Shown in pieces: positions 54,308-63,265 of a stretch of DNA of 64,000 bases. Below the pieces are notes generated by a model, which saw nothing but the letters and a program-made list of their open reading frames with translations, made no database searches and was not told the origin of the DNA. Location: assembly GCA_023212695.1 (NCBI GenBank), contig JALCCG010000004.1, positions 206,133 to 270,132 of the forward strand. Reading direction: 5' to 3'. The translations under genes and the position numbers were made by a program. Each line of letters begins with the position of its first letter. The stretch's first letter is position 1. The DNA comes from Sporisorium sorghi. Taxonomy: Eukaryota; Basidiomycota; Ustilaginomycetes; Ustilaginales; Ustilaginaceae.

Positions 54308-55936
54308 CTATCCTTGGTTGTCTAATGCCTTCTGGTGAATTTCCAGATACTTATCCAGCTGCAGTCCTTTAAACCCGCTAACATATGCATCCCAATCCTT
54401 CTCAATATCCTTACTGCCAGTCACGAATTGGGCCAGGTTCGATTTCACGTAATCTTGAATGGTCTTCTGAATCTGAGCGATAAAGGTTGCATCGGCGGGG
54501 TCGATAAATACGTCCGTCGGGTAGACCGCATCCGGCTTCGCAAATGGCTCGTATTTCTTCGCGGCAAGCCATAGGCGATATTCATAGGCTCCGTTGCCGA
54601 GCGGATCCGCCGGAGCCACAAAGGATTCCCGAAGCGAATTCACCATCAGCATCGTGCCGAGCTGCCACCAGGTCACATCAAGCGATCCATCGGGCACATC
54701 CCGTTTCAGCGCTTCGTATACGGCTGGCTTGCCATTGTAATCGAGAGCCCCGGACTCCGCCTTCCGCCAGCCGTCTCCTTCAAAGCCCCACGAGGTCATC
54801 ACGGTGCCTTCCTCGGAGAACAGGTAATCCGCCAGCTTAATCGCTGCCACCCGCTGCTCCTCTGTCGCTTTGTTTGTAATGACAAACGATCCGTCTCCAG
54901 CACCTACGCTGTACCCTGCAAGCTGTACCCCGCCCGGACCTTTCAGCGGAGGCACGACATCGTATTCCTTATGACGCGGCTTCGCTTCCGTCGGTTCCAG
55001 CACACTGCTGATCAGTGCGTACCCAACGGTACCGACTACATTGTCCGTTTTGTTCCCGAGCTGCTTCACGGCATCCCCATTTTGCGTAAAGGCTCCCTTG
55101 TCGATCAGTCCTTCGCTGTACAGCTTGCGGAGGTACTTCAGCCCTTCCTTCCATTCGGGCTCAGCCGCGGACAAGATCACCCTGCCATCCTTGACACTTA
55201 AATAGGTTGTGCCGTTATTGTAGATGAAGGCATTCATCAAAAAAGCATCTACACCTCCACCCCACACATCAAGGGAGGTTGTCATCGGAATTTCATCCGC
55301 TTTGCCATTGCCATTCGGATCCTGCTCCTTGAAGGCTTTCAGCACTTCATAGAACTCATCGGTTGTTGTGGGCATCTCCAGCCCCAACTTATCAAGCCAG
55401 GTCGTATTGACCCACATCCGCTGACCATATGTGCAGTGCAGGCACTCATTCACCTTCGGAAGTGCATAAATATTCCCGTCCGGCGCAGTTATGGCCGGTT
55501 TTAAATAGGAAACTTCCTCCAGCGCTTTTTTGATGTTGGGTGCGTGCTGGTCAATTAAGTCATTTAACGGAATGAAAGCCCCCTGCATGCCATATTTGAT
55601 CTGATCCGCCTTGGATATGCCGGCATTCATGATGAGGGCCGGATAATCCCCGCTTGCCAGCATCAACAGTTTCTTATCGTTGAATACCGCGTCGGGCGTT
55701 GTATTCCATTTAAATGTAATGCCCAGCTTATCTTCAATATGCTTGGAGAACGGATTGACATCCAGACTTTCAATTCCCGCTGTCTGAGGCGCAAACACCG
55801 ATAATTCAACGGGTGCGCCTGACGCCGAGGAACTTGCCGAACCTTCAGTTCCTGTTTCACTTGCCTTACCGCAAGCTGATAGTACCAGTACAACGGCCAG
55901 AATCAGACTTAAACATAATCCAGTGATCCTTCTCAA
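54308..55936 (-). CDS. Extracellular solute-binding lipoprotein (LipO/family 1 type)
   Basis: The 542-residue substrate-binding component of a CUT1-like importer. It has a signal with lipobox LSAC (residues 19-22, MRRITGLCLSLILAVVLVLSAC). The mature part includes QTAGIESLDVNPFSKHIEDKLGI, the LipO-type DPNGNGKADEIP segment and a conserved WAGG-like GWGFEGDGWRK. It is third in the operon after two permease genes. The glycosidases downstream suggest a fucose-containing oligosaccharide as ligand. Confidence 0.93.
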   Translation of the reverse strand: MRRITGLCLSLILAVVLVLSACGKASETGTEGSASSSASGAPVELSVFAPQTAGIESLDVNPFSKHIEDKLGITFKWNTTPDAVFNDKKLLMLASGDYPALIMNAGISKADQIKYGMQGAFIPLNDLIDQHAPNIKKALEEVSYLKPAITAPDGNIYALPKVNECLHCTYGQRMWVNTTWLDKLGLEMPTTTDEFYEVLKAFKEQDPNGNGKADEIPMTTSLDVWGGGVDAFLMNAFIYNNGTTYLSVKDGRVILSAAEPEWKEGLKYLRKLYSEGLIDKGAFTQNGDAVKQLGNKTDNVVGTVGYALISSVLEPTEAKPRHKEYDVVPPLKGPGGVQLAGYSVGAGDGSFVITNKATEEQRVAAIKLADYLFSEEGTVMTSWGFEGDGWRKAESGALDYNGKPAVYEALKRDVPDGSLDVTWWQLGTMLMVNSLRESFVAPADPLGNGAYEYRLWLAAKKYEPFAKPDAVYPTDVFIDPADATFIAQIQKTIQDYVKSNLAQFVTGSKDIEKDWDAYVSGFKGLQLDKYLEIHQKALDNQG

Positions 55937-56083
55937 ATCAATTCCTCCTTAATATGGAATACCCGCCCATTGATCTTGAATGAAACCGTTTTAGTAACGA
56001 CCCCCAGGTTTGTCTGAACATCAGAAATACCCTATTCTGCAATGTCGGCCTCACCCCCTCTATAACATCCGGTTAACTAAGGT

Positions 56084-56980
56084 TCATCCTTTCAGGGAGC
56101 CGATCATGACACCCTTGACAAAATACTTCTGTACAAACGGATAGATGATCAACACCGGCGCGCTTGCAACCACAATCAGCGAATATTTCAGCAAGTCCTT
56201 CAGTCCCTCACGGGCCAGAAGCTCATTCACGTTGGTCACCATCTCCGAGCTGACGGAATTCAGAATCAAAATGTCCCTCAGAAATATCTGAAGCGGAAAC
56301 AAGCTGCTGTCCTTGAGATAAATCAAGGCGTTGAAATAAGAATTCCAATGACCGACCGCATACATAAGTGCGAGCACAGCCAGGATCGGCTTGGAAAGCG
56401 GCAGGACGATTTTAATAAAAAAGGTAATGTCGCTGCTCCCATCCATCTCCGCAGCCTCGGCCAGTTCCTCTGGAATGGTGGTCTGAAAAAAGGTTCTGGC
56501 AATGATGACCTGAAATACGGCCAGCGCACCCGGTATAATCATGGCCCAGCGCGTATCGAGCATGCCCAGCGACTTCACGAGCAAATAGTTAGGAATCAAT
56601 CCCCCGTCGAAAAACATCGTGAACACCAGCAGCATCATCACCATATTTCGAATGTAAAACGTCTTTCGGGCCAGCGGATAAGCAAGCATCACCGTGAGCG
56701 CAACATTAACCATTGTGCCGACGACAGCATAGAACAAGGAGTTGCCAAACCCGATCAGAATGTTGGAATTCTGAAATACAGCTTTATACCCCATCAGCGT
56801 AATATCCACGGGCCACAGCCACACTTTGCCAGAGGACACTGCCGAAGGAGAGCTGAAGGATGCGCTTACAATATGCAGCAGCGGAAACAGAATAACGATC
56901 AGAATGATGGATAAGAACAAATACACGATGCCAAGAAATACCCGGTCTGCAGCGGACTCCCGTACTGTGGTTCTGCTCAT
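56084..56980 (-). CDS. ABC sugar transporter permease (LplC/YtcP type)
   Basis: The 298-residue protein has six membrane helices and the BPD_transp_1 EAA loop EELAEAAEMDGSSDITFFIKIVLPLSKPI. It ends in LIIYPFVQKYFVKGVMIGSLKG, as LplC-type permeases do. ATG 56980 has GGAGG 6 bases before it; the frame extends to 57037 within the other permease gene. It lies 10 bases after that gene. No ATPase gene is in the operon, so a shared MsmX-like ATPase elsewhere is expected. Confidence 0.92.
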   Translation of the reverse strand: MSRTTVRESAADRVFLGIVYLFLSIILIVILFPLLHIVSASFSSPSAVSSGKVWLWPVDITLMGYKAVFQNSNILIGFGNSLFYAVVGTMVNVALTVMLAYPLARKTFYIRNMVMMLLVFTMFFDGGLIPNYLLVKSLGMLDTRWAMIIPGALAVFQVIIARTFFQTTIPEELAEAAEMDGSSDITFFIKIVLPLSKPILAVLALMYAVGHWNSYFNALIYLKDSSLFPLQIFLRDILILNSVSSEMVTNVNELLAREGLKDLLKYSLIVVASAPVLIIYPFVQKYFVKGVMIGSLKG

Positions 56981-56990
56981 GCGATTCCTC

Positions 56991-57959
56991 CTACCATAGA
57001 CTTGTGGATGAGACTCTTCGGGATACGTAATTGACAATAACCAACAAAATAAAATTGATCAACGAGTTGAACAAGCCGATTGCGGCCGAGAAACTGAAGT
57101 TTGCTCCAAGCAATCCGACCTTGTACACATAAGTGGAGATGACCTCGGACGTATTCTGATTGAGCGGATTTTGCATGAGATAAATTTTCTCAAAGCCGAG
57201 GCTCATCAGGTTGCCAAGATTCAGAATCAACAGGATGACGATGACGGGAACCAAGCTGGGAATATCGATATGGATGATTTTTTGGAGGCGGGTTGCACCA
57301 TCCACCCTTGCTGCCTCATACAAATCGGGGTTAACTCCAGCCAAGGCCGCAATATAGATGATGGCGCCATATCCGGTGAACTGCCATACATCAGACCAGA
57401 CATAAATCGATTTGAACAGCCCTGGAATGCCCAGGAAATCCACAGTCTCAAGCCCCAACGCCCGGTATAAATTGCTCATCAGCCCGGTATTTGGCGAGAG
57501 GTTCACAATCAGAATGGAGACGATCACAACTGTTGATATGAAGTATGGGGCGTAGGTAACCATCTGGACGGTTTTCTTGAATCGGCCATTCCTGATCTCA
57601 TTCAGCGCCAGCGCCAACAGAATGGGGGCAGGGAAACCGACTAGGAGACCGTACAGGGAGATTTCCAGCGTGTTGCGGACATACTGCCAGAAGAACGGTG
57701 CCTCAAACAGCTGACTGAAATAATCGAAACCGATCCAGGGGCTGCCGAATATGCCTTGCACCACGTTGTATTCCTTAAACGCAATCAAGACGCCGAACAT
57801 CGGAACGTATTTGAAGAGGATGATATAGAGCAGCGGGAAGAATATCAGCAGGTAAAACTGCCAGTGCCTCATCAGCTTCTTCTTCGTTCGGTTTACGGGC
57901 TTGTTCGGTGGTGCAGATGTACCTGCAGGTAATGTCATGACTTTGCTCATACGAGCCAT
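56991..57959 (-). CDS. ABC sugar transporter permease (LplB type)
   Basis: The 322-residue protein has a basic cytosolic start and six membrane helices, beginning WQFYLLIFFPLLYIILFKYVPMFGVLIAFKEYNV. It has the EAA loop LYEAARVDGATRLQKIIHIDIPSLVPVI and ends in a hydrophobic helix and YVSRRVSSTSLW. It is first of the two permeases in the transporter operon, downstream of the membrane AraC regulator. Partner of the permease at 56084 and the lipoprotein at 54308. Confidence 0.93.
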   Translation of the reverse strand: MARMSKVMTLPAGTSAPPNKPVNRTKKKLMRHWQFYLLIFFPLLYIILFKYVPMFGVLIAFKEYNVVQGIFGSPWIGFDYFSQLFEAPFFWQYVRNTLEISLYGLLVGFPAPILLALALNEIRNGRFKKTVQMVTYAPYFISTVVIVSILIVNLSPNTGLMSNLYRALGLETVDFLGIPGLFKSIYVWSDVWQFTGYGAIIYIAALAGVNPDLYEAARVDGATRLQKIIHIDIPSLVPVIVILLILNLGNLMSLGFEKIYLMQNPLNQNTSEVISTYVYKVGLLGANFSFSAAIGLFNSLINFILLVIVNYVSRRVSSTSLW

Positions 57960-58203
57960 CAGGTCACCCTCCTTCGCTTCGTGATGACCTCAAGTTTAGA
58001 GGGAACACCTCGCTCCGTTCAATAAACAAGATTCTCCGGATCAACGTATTTCCGCTAAAAGAGACGCAGCACATTCCATACATGTAACGTCGGGCGATAA
58101 ACCTTTTTCTCCACTAAACCAATCTCGCGTTATAGCAAAAAAGCCCAGCAGGACCGCAAAATCCGCAGGACTTTCTATATGGCAAGGTCATGTATTTGAA
58201 GGG

Positions 58204-60465
58204 TTAGATCGAACGGTCGGCACCCGTAGTCCGAGTGTCTGAAGCCGCTTGCTCCCGGTAGTCGCCCGGCGACATTCCCGTCATTTTTTTGAACATCCGC
58301 CCAAACGAGATGGCATTCGAATATCCGACTTCGGTGGCTATATCCTGCACGGGAAGCAATGTCTCTTGAAGCAGTTTCCGGGCATGATTCATCCGCAGCT
58401 CGATTAAATAATCCACGAATTTCTGTCCAGTCTCCTCGCGAAACAGCTTGCTCAGCGTCTTCCAGTTCATATCGAAGCGTTCGCTCAAATAATGGAGTGA
58501 TAGGTCCGGGTTGCTCGAGTTCTGCTCCATAAACAAGCGTATTTTCAAAATCGCATCCGCATGATTGCGCCCTTGCATCAGGGCTGACACACTCTTGAAC
58601 AGGCTGGATAAAGCTTCCCCATAGCTATGCTCCAGCTGCTCCAGCGTCTCGGAAGATTGAAGAGCCCTCCTTAAGGCCGGCTGTCCCTCCTGCATCCACA
58701 AATCCTGAAACTCTTTGGCCATGCACGACATTTCCCGGCCCAGCGAATACATCATGTAATCGACCAAATTCACCACACCGTCCCGGTCCAGCATATTCTG
58801 TTCAATGTTATGGATGAGAGTATCGTATTTCACCTGCCAGTCCCCGTTAACAAGCCGGAAAGATTGAGCCATGGACCGGATCAGGTTCAGAAAATCAAAG
58901 GCATGGCCCCGCTCCTCGCCGGTTACTTGTGTATAATGAATGATTCGGTTCTCGCCGAGGATCATTTTGTATTTCAATGCGGTAAGTGCCTGCTCGTAGG
59001 ACTCCGAAATGTCCGTGTACCGCTCCGCTATCTCCCCGATGCCAATTGTAATGGTCAGTTTAAGATACTCTTCCGTCCACAGGCGGGCATGCTCAAACAG
59101 CGCAACCACCTGCTGTTCAGCGTTCTGCTCCCGTGCCTCCGTTATGACGCCCAGCTTGGAGGCAGATATCCATTCTGTCCATATGACCGCTCCCTGTCCT
59201 GCAGCAATTTCCTGGACTGCGCTTTTCAGGGCAAACTTCATCAAATATTGGTCCTGCTGCAGGTATTGATTGCAGAACAGTGTGTATTTGTCGATCTCGA
59301 TCACTTGAACCGTTAGCGGTTTGGACAAGTCAGGCAATCCCATGACATCGTGCTGCACGTTCCATTGCTCCAGGCTGGACGGGTACTGCCCTTCCATCAA
59401 CTGCTGAAACAAATACGCTTTTCGCAGATGCAAATCCTCCCGATGCTGCTGTTGGAAGCTGTTCGACTGCTCCAGAATGCTCTCCAGCGCAGATTCGATA
59501 AAAGCAAATTCATCCTGTTTACTGCCATGGAGCAAGGAGCTTGTCTTGGACTGCGAATATTTCTGAATCCGGGACACGATGGCCTCAATGGGTTTATAAT
59601 TTCTACGGGTCACCCATATAATCCAGACGATACCGGCTGCGCACATGAGTAGGCCGACCATAAACCATACATTGTATAGTTGGCTGACGAAATCCGCCAT
59701 CTTGCCCCGGGTTAATCCTCCCTCATAAACCCAATTGGTATACGGAGACACCGCACGGGAGACCATTTCCCCATCCGAGGCGGAGGTGCTTGCATTCATG
59801 GCATGACCTGCCGCATCCAACACATGAATAAAACTCACCTCGGGATTAACCATGCTGAGTATCATTTGATGTATGGCATCTGCCTTGATATTAATCGTTA
59901 TGATGCCTTTGCCATGCGTAACAAAGGGCGCTTCACGTACAAGGGTCAGCACCTTCGATGCGTTATTAAAGCTGAATTCATGAAAATCCCTGACGCCACT
60001 CCACTTGGCTTCGCTGTTGGCCTGACTTAAATAGGGCCTGAGAAAGCTATAATCAGCATAATCCTGTAATTTGAAGGTGGATGAAGTACTTAAGACAAAC
60101 TCGTCCTGTGCCCGAACAAGCACCATGGAATCCACGAGCGGGTTGGAGACCTTGAACTGCTTCATCGCCTTCAGCGCCTGCATGTTTAAATAAACATTAT
60201 CCTGATCCTCATGATTGAAAAACTCGGACATATCCGGGTTGAACAACAGTTCCTGCACCAGCATCTGGTCAATCGCTTTCAGCGAATTATCCACCGAGCG
60301 CATCGCCTGCTGAATCATCATCTCATTGGCCTGAATCGCGCCTTGCCGCGACTGTTCGCCGAGCATTTGGAAAAATACAAAAAACACAAAGGAAATCACG
60401 ATAAAGAAGACCGGCATATACGATAAAAGCTGTCGGTAAAACCACGCTTTTCTTCCCATAGGCAT
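58204..60465 (-). CDS. Membrane-bound AraC regulator with extracellular Cache-like sensor
   Basis: The 753-residue protein has a membrane helix (about 15-35), an extracellular sensor of about 220 residues (dCache-like: NPLVDSMVLVRAQDEFVL, GIITINIKAD), a second helix (about 271-292), a cytosolic linker with a helical region and C-terminal AraC HTHs (LSLHYLSERFDMNWKTLSKLFREETGQKFVDYLIELRMNHARKLL; GYSNAISFGRMFKKMTGMSPGDYR). It is a one-component sensor-activator, typical of Paenibacillus glycan loci, and probably controls the downstream transporter-glycosidase operon. Confidence 0.92.
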   Translation of the reverse strand: MPMGRKAWFYRQLLSYMPVFFIVISFVFFVFFQMLGEQSRQGAIQANEMMIQQAMRSVDNSLKAIDQMLVQELLFNPDMSEFFNHEDQDNVYLNMQALKAMKQFKVSNPLVDSMVLVRAQDEFVLSTSSTFKLQDYADYSFLRPYLSQANSEAKWSGVRDFHEFSFNNASKVLTLVREAPFVTHGKGIITINIKADAIHQMILSMVNPEVSFIHVLDAAGHAMNASTSASDGEMVSRAVSPYTNWVYEGGLTRGKMADFVSQLYNVWFMVGLLMCAAGIVWIIWVTRRNYKPIEAIVSRIQKYSQSKTSSLLHGSKQDEFAFIESALESILEQSNSFQQQHREDLHLRKAYLFQQLMEGQYPSSLEQWNVQHDVMGLPDLSKPLTVQVIEIDKYTLFCNQYLQQDQYLMKFALKSAVQEIAAGQGAVIWTEWISASKLGVITEAREQNAEQQVVALFEHARLWTEEYLKLTITIGIGEIAERYTDISESYEQALTALKYKMILGENRIIHYTQVTGEERGHAFDFLNLIRSMAQSFRLVNGDWQVKYDTLIHNIEQNMLDRDGVVNLVDYMMYSLGREMSCMAKEFQDLWMQEGQPALRRALQSSETLEQLEHSYGEALSSLFKSVSALMQGRNHADAILKIRLFMEQNSSNPDLSLHYLSERFDMNWKTLSKLFREETGQKFVDYLIELRMNHARKLLQETLLPVQDIATEVGYSNAISFGRMFKKMTGMSPGDYREQAASDTRTTGADRSI

Positions 60466-60688
60466 CCCCCTGAGTGATAGAATTCCTAATCCGATTCATC
60501 GATTGGAAGTAATTTCATCATAGAAGAACGCCCGGGGTTTACCAACACTTTTTTGGACAAGTCATGAAAAACACGTCTAAAGCATCACTACTTGCATAGC
60601 ATGGACTGGATCTTAATCCTATGGTATTTATCCTTACCCTTAGCTGTGTGGTAATTCAGAGGATCCGCCCACCGCGGATATTCGGAGA

Positions 60689-61198
60689 TTACGGATTGGG
60701 AGGAGTGGGCACAGCAGGTTCTCCCTCGCGGCCCAGCCGCCGGCTTGCCGTTTCCCTGCGTCCCGTTGCTGGAACATGGGCTCCCGCTTTTGCCAGACCG
60801 AACCTCGGCATATTGTTATATACACATTCGTATTGACCTTGATCGATGAGATAGGATTCGTGAAAAATACCAACGTCCCCACCCGTTCCAACCTTGCGGT
60901 TGAAGTCCCTCCAGGCGGTCAGATGTTTGGCTCCATGACGGGCATAATGCTCCAGGTGTTCGAAACTTCTCCAATATTGAATGAGGGTAACTCCCCGCCA
61001 CGACAAATGAAAAGTGCCATCCAAAAATCCAAGCTCCTCTTTGTTCCGGTACAGCTCCTGAATCATAGGGGACATGGCGTTCACCACAGGCAGCCATTTA
61101 TGCACCGACCACCATTTATTAATCCGCATCCCGATCACAAATACAACGAAGGGTCCATCTATATGTGCGGTATAACGCCCTGGGATTACCTTGCTCAT
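60689..61198 (-). CDS. DUF4188 family protein
   Basis: The 169-residue protein carries the DUF4188 pattern VIPGRYTAHIDGPFVVFVIGMRINKWW, LGFLDGTFHLSWRGVTLIQYWRSFEHLEHYA and TGGDVGIFHESYLI. It has a dimeric alpha/beta-barrel-like fold similar to haem-degrading or monooxygenase-like proteins, but its activity is unknown. The last 35 residues are basic and Pro-rich. It lies 9 bases after the TetR gene, so the TetR protein probably controls it. Confidence 0.85.
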   Translation of the reverse strand: MSKVIPGRYTAHIDGPFVVFVIGMRINKWWSVHKWLPVVNAMSPMIQELYRNKEELGFLDGTFHLSWRGVTLIQYWRSFEHLEHYARHGAKHLTAWRDFNRKVGTGGDVGIFHESYLIDQGQYECVYNNMPRFGLAKAGAHVPATGRRETASRRLGREGEPAVPTPPNP

Positions 61199-61207
61199 AC
61201 GTGTGTA

Positions 61208-61864
61208 TCACTCCTCTTTTTTCGTTTCCAGCAGGCCCAGATGGGTCTCGTAAAAACGTTCAATGTCTGTTGAATTGTACAGCTGTGCCGTTAGAAATGC
61301 GCCGTAAAAAACCGTGAAACCTATCTGCACGGCCTGTTCCAAGGTCAAGGCTTTATTGAGGTTACCGGCTTCGACTTCTTCCTTCATGAATTGCTGGAAC
61401 AATTCGTACATATTGGGCGATAAGCTACCGGCTTCCTCTTGGCCGGGAAAGAGCAGCGTCACCTCCGCCGGGCTAAGCTCCGGCATGCTGGGCTGCATGT
61501 TCTGCTCGGCCAGAAAGGAGATCAGGCTCGGCATCATCCCCGGCCTAACCTGATGTTCCTTCGCCACCTGGGACAACAGATGGCGAAATGCTTGAAATCC
61601 CTTTTTACCTTCCGTCTCAATCTCAATGATCCGCTCGGTCAGCCATATCCGCATGAAATAAACCAGGATATCCTCTTTGCGCTGGTAGAACTTGAAAAAG
61701 GTAACCTTTGATAGCTCTGCCCTCCGGCAGATGTCCTCCAGCATGACTTGGCTGAACATCCGCCCCTGCATCAGGGACAATCCCGCTTCATACAGCGTGA
61801 TTTTGTTTTTGGCTTTTTTTAATTCTCTTAATGGGATATCTGAATGTGTTGTCAATGCTCGCAC
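61208..61864 (-). CDS. TetR/AcrR family transcriptional regulator
   Basis: The protein has the TetR HTH with KITLYEAGLSLMQGRMFSQVMLEDICRRAELSKVTFFKFYQRKEDILVYFM (about residues 22-72) and a helical C-terminal ligand domain. The frame opens at GTG 61864 (218 residues); TTG 61855 is also possible, since GGGGGTG lies 7 bases before it. It precedes a DUF4188 gene. A palindrome over its promoter indicates autorepression. Confidence 0.9.
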   Translation of the reverse strand: MRALTTHSDIPLRELKKAKNKITLYEAGLSLMQGRMFSQVMLEDICRRAELSKVTFFKFYQRKEDILVYFMRIWLTERIIEIETEGKKGFQAFRHLLSQVAKEHQVRPGMMPSLISFLAEQNMQPSMPELSPAEVTLLFPGQEEAGSLSPNMYELFQQFMKEEVEAGNLNKALTLEQAVQIGFTVFYGAFLTAQLYNSTDIERFYETHLGLLETKKEE

Positions 61865-61886
61865 CCCCTTTTAGATTAACCTATGT

Positions 61887-61914
61887 AAATAAATTAACAT
61901 AAGTTAATTTATTT
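61887..61914. promoter_or_regulatory. Perfect palindrome: operator of the TetR-DUF4188 operon
   Basis: AAATAAATTAAC (61887-61898), centre ATAA, GTTAATTTATTT (61903-61914): 12-bp perfect arms, directly beside the -35 box and covering the spacer and -10 region. TetR binding is inferred from symmetry and position. Confidence 0.82.
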
Positions 61915-61920
61915 TGTCAA
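61892..61920 (-). promoter_or_regulatory. Promoter of the TetR-DUF4188 operon
   Basis: TTGACA (61915-61920 on the minus strand), 17-base spacer, TTAATT (61892-61897). The -35 is perfect; the -10 is weak and lies inside the palindrome. Confidence 0.6.
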
Positions 61921-61971
61921 AGTAAAGTGAGAGGGGCTATTTGCTTAATGTGCCAGCAGAAGTGTCGATGT

Positions 61972-62287
61972 TCATACCACCGGGGCTTAACGGACCTGAG
62001 GTACGTTATTCACCCGATTTATGTCCATCACACTTTCTAACGGACTCCACAGCCGCTATTCAGCTTGAAAGCGACCAAAAAGTCGTCTGTTATAGAGAAT
62101 AACGGCTCTCATGTCCATTAGATCCGCCGAAATCCCTTTTTCCAGGAAATAGGGTGTCCTCAGTCCGCTAAACTGCTGGAATCATCCGATTACCTGCTGC
62201 CCCCGCGCACTGCTCGGACACTCGATTACCTTATCCGATCCAGCACACTGCTTGAACGCTAGTCTATCTTCTAACCCAGCACGCTGC
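61972..62287. repeat. Direct duplication, copy 1
   Basis: Offset 719 bases from copy 2, roughly 90% alike. Contains several TAACGGAC / CGTTATT units about 60 bases apart and the start of tandem array 1. Confidence 0.85.
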
Positions 62288-62487
62288 TTCGTCACTTGAT
62301 TACCTTCTGATCCCAGCACGCTGCTTGAACGCTCGATTACCTTCTAACCCAGCACGCTGCTTGGACCACTCGCTTGCCTTCTAACCCAACACACTGCTTG
62401 AACGCTCGATTACCTTCTAACCCAGCACGCTACTTCAACACTCGATTACCTTCTGAACCCGCACGCTGCTTGGACCACTCCCTTGGT
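62174..62487. repeat. Tandem array 1: eight imperfect 36-38-bp units
   Basis: Consensus of the unit: GCTTGAACGCTCGATTACC, then TTCTAACCCAGCACGCT. Unit starts at 62174, 62212, 62250, 62286, 62323, 62359, 62396 and 62432, with a partial one at 62468. No spacers, so not a CRISPR array. Confidence 0.85.
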
Positions 62488-62690
62488 GAAACGGGAAACG
62501 CGTTGAATGGGAATGCTTAAAACAAACAAAAAGGCAAGTTCAGGACATATTCCTGTACTTACCTCGGTACATTTTTGATATGGCACAAACAGGTGCCTTT
62601 ATAATTCTCGAAAATTCTCAAAATTCGGCGGTTCCAGCCACTGTTGGCAACCGCTGCTGCCACGGTAGTCACCTTGACGCTGGTGGATGA

Positions 62691-63007
62691 ACATACCTCC
62701 GAGGCTTAACGGACCTCAGGTACGTTATTCACCCGATTTATGCCCATCCGACTATCTAACGGACTCCACAGCCGCTATTCAGCTTGAAAACAACCAAAAA
62801 GTCGTCTGTTATAGAGAATAACGGCTCTCATGTCCGATAGATTTGCCGAAACCCCTTTTTTCAGGAAATAGGGTATCCTGGGTCCGTTAAACTGCTGGAG
62901 TCATCCGATTACCTGCTGCCCCCGCGCACTGCTCGGACACTCGATTACCTTATCTGATCCAGCACACTGCTTGAACGCTCGTCTATCTTCTGAACCCAGC
63001 ACGCTAC
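62691..63007. repeat. Direct duplication, copy 2
   Basis: The counterpart of 61972-62287, with scattered substitutions and one-base indels, including the CAGCCGCTATTCAGCTTGAAA and GTCGTCTGTTATAGAGAATA stretches (longest shared blocks). Confidence 0.85.
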
Positions 63008-63182
63008 TTCAACACTCGTCTATCTTCTGATCTCAGCACGCTACTTCAACACTCAATTACCTGCTGACACCAGCAACCTGCTTCGACACTTGCCTACCTT
63101 CTGACCCATCCCGCTACCCGGACACTCGTCCACTATCCTGACCCAGCAACATGCCCGGATACTCGCCTACCAGTTGAGCCAC
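62893..63182. repeat. Tandem array 2: about eight 36-38-bp units
   Basis: The same unit family as array 1, running from the duplication to about 80 bases before the stop of the XRE-cupin gene. Units become more divergent toward the right end. Confidence 0.8.
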
Positions 63183-63265
63183 CAAAAGGTTGAACAGCAC
63201 CCTGCGGGTCCGCTTGGTCATTCACCGCCCCCGAAGGAACGGCTACCCCAAGCAGCACGTGGTGA

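Larger units (their letters stand above)
61925..63265. other. Gene-free repeat region, about 1.3 kb
   Basis: No credible coding frame on either strand. It holds a 316-bp direct duplication (61972-62287 and 62691-63007), two tandem arrays and, at about 62540-62620, an imperfect long hairpin (AAAGGCA...TGCCTTT). Confidence 0.75.

Noticed and set aside
58138..58185. Terminator hairpin downstream of the ABC-transporter promoter region
   Set aside because: The GCAGGAC elements there are direct repeats, not inverted ones, so they do not form a stem.
62174..62487. CRISPR array
   Set aside because: The 36-38-bp units are directly adjacent and imperfect, without unique spacers, and no cas gene is present.
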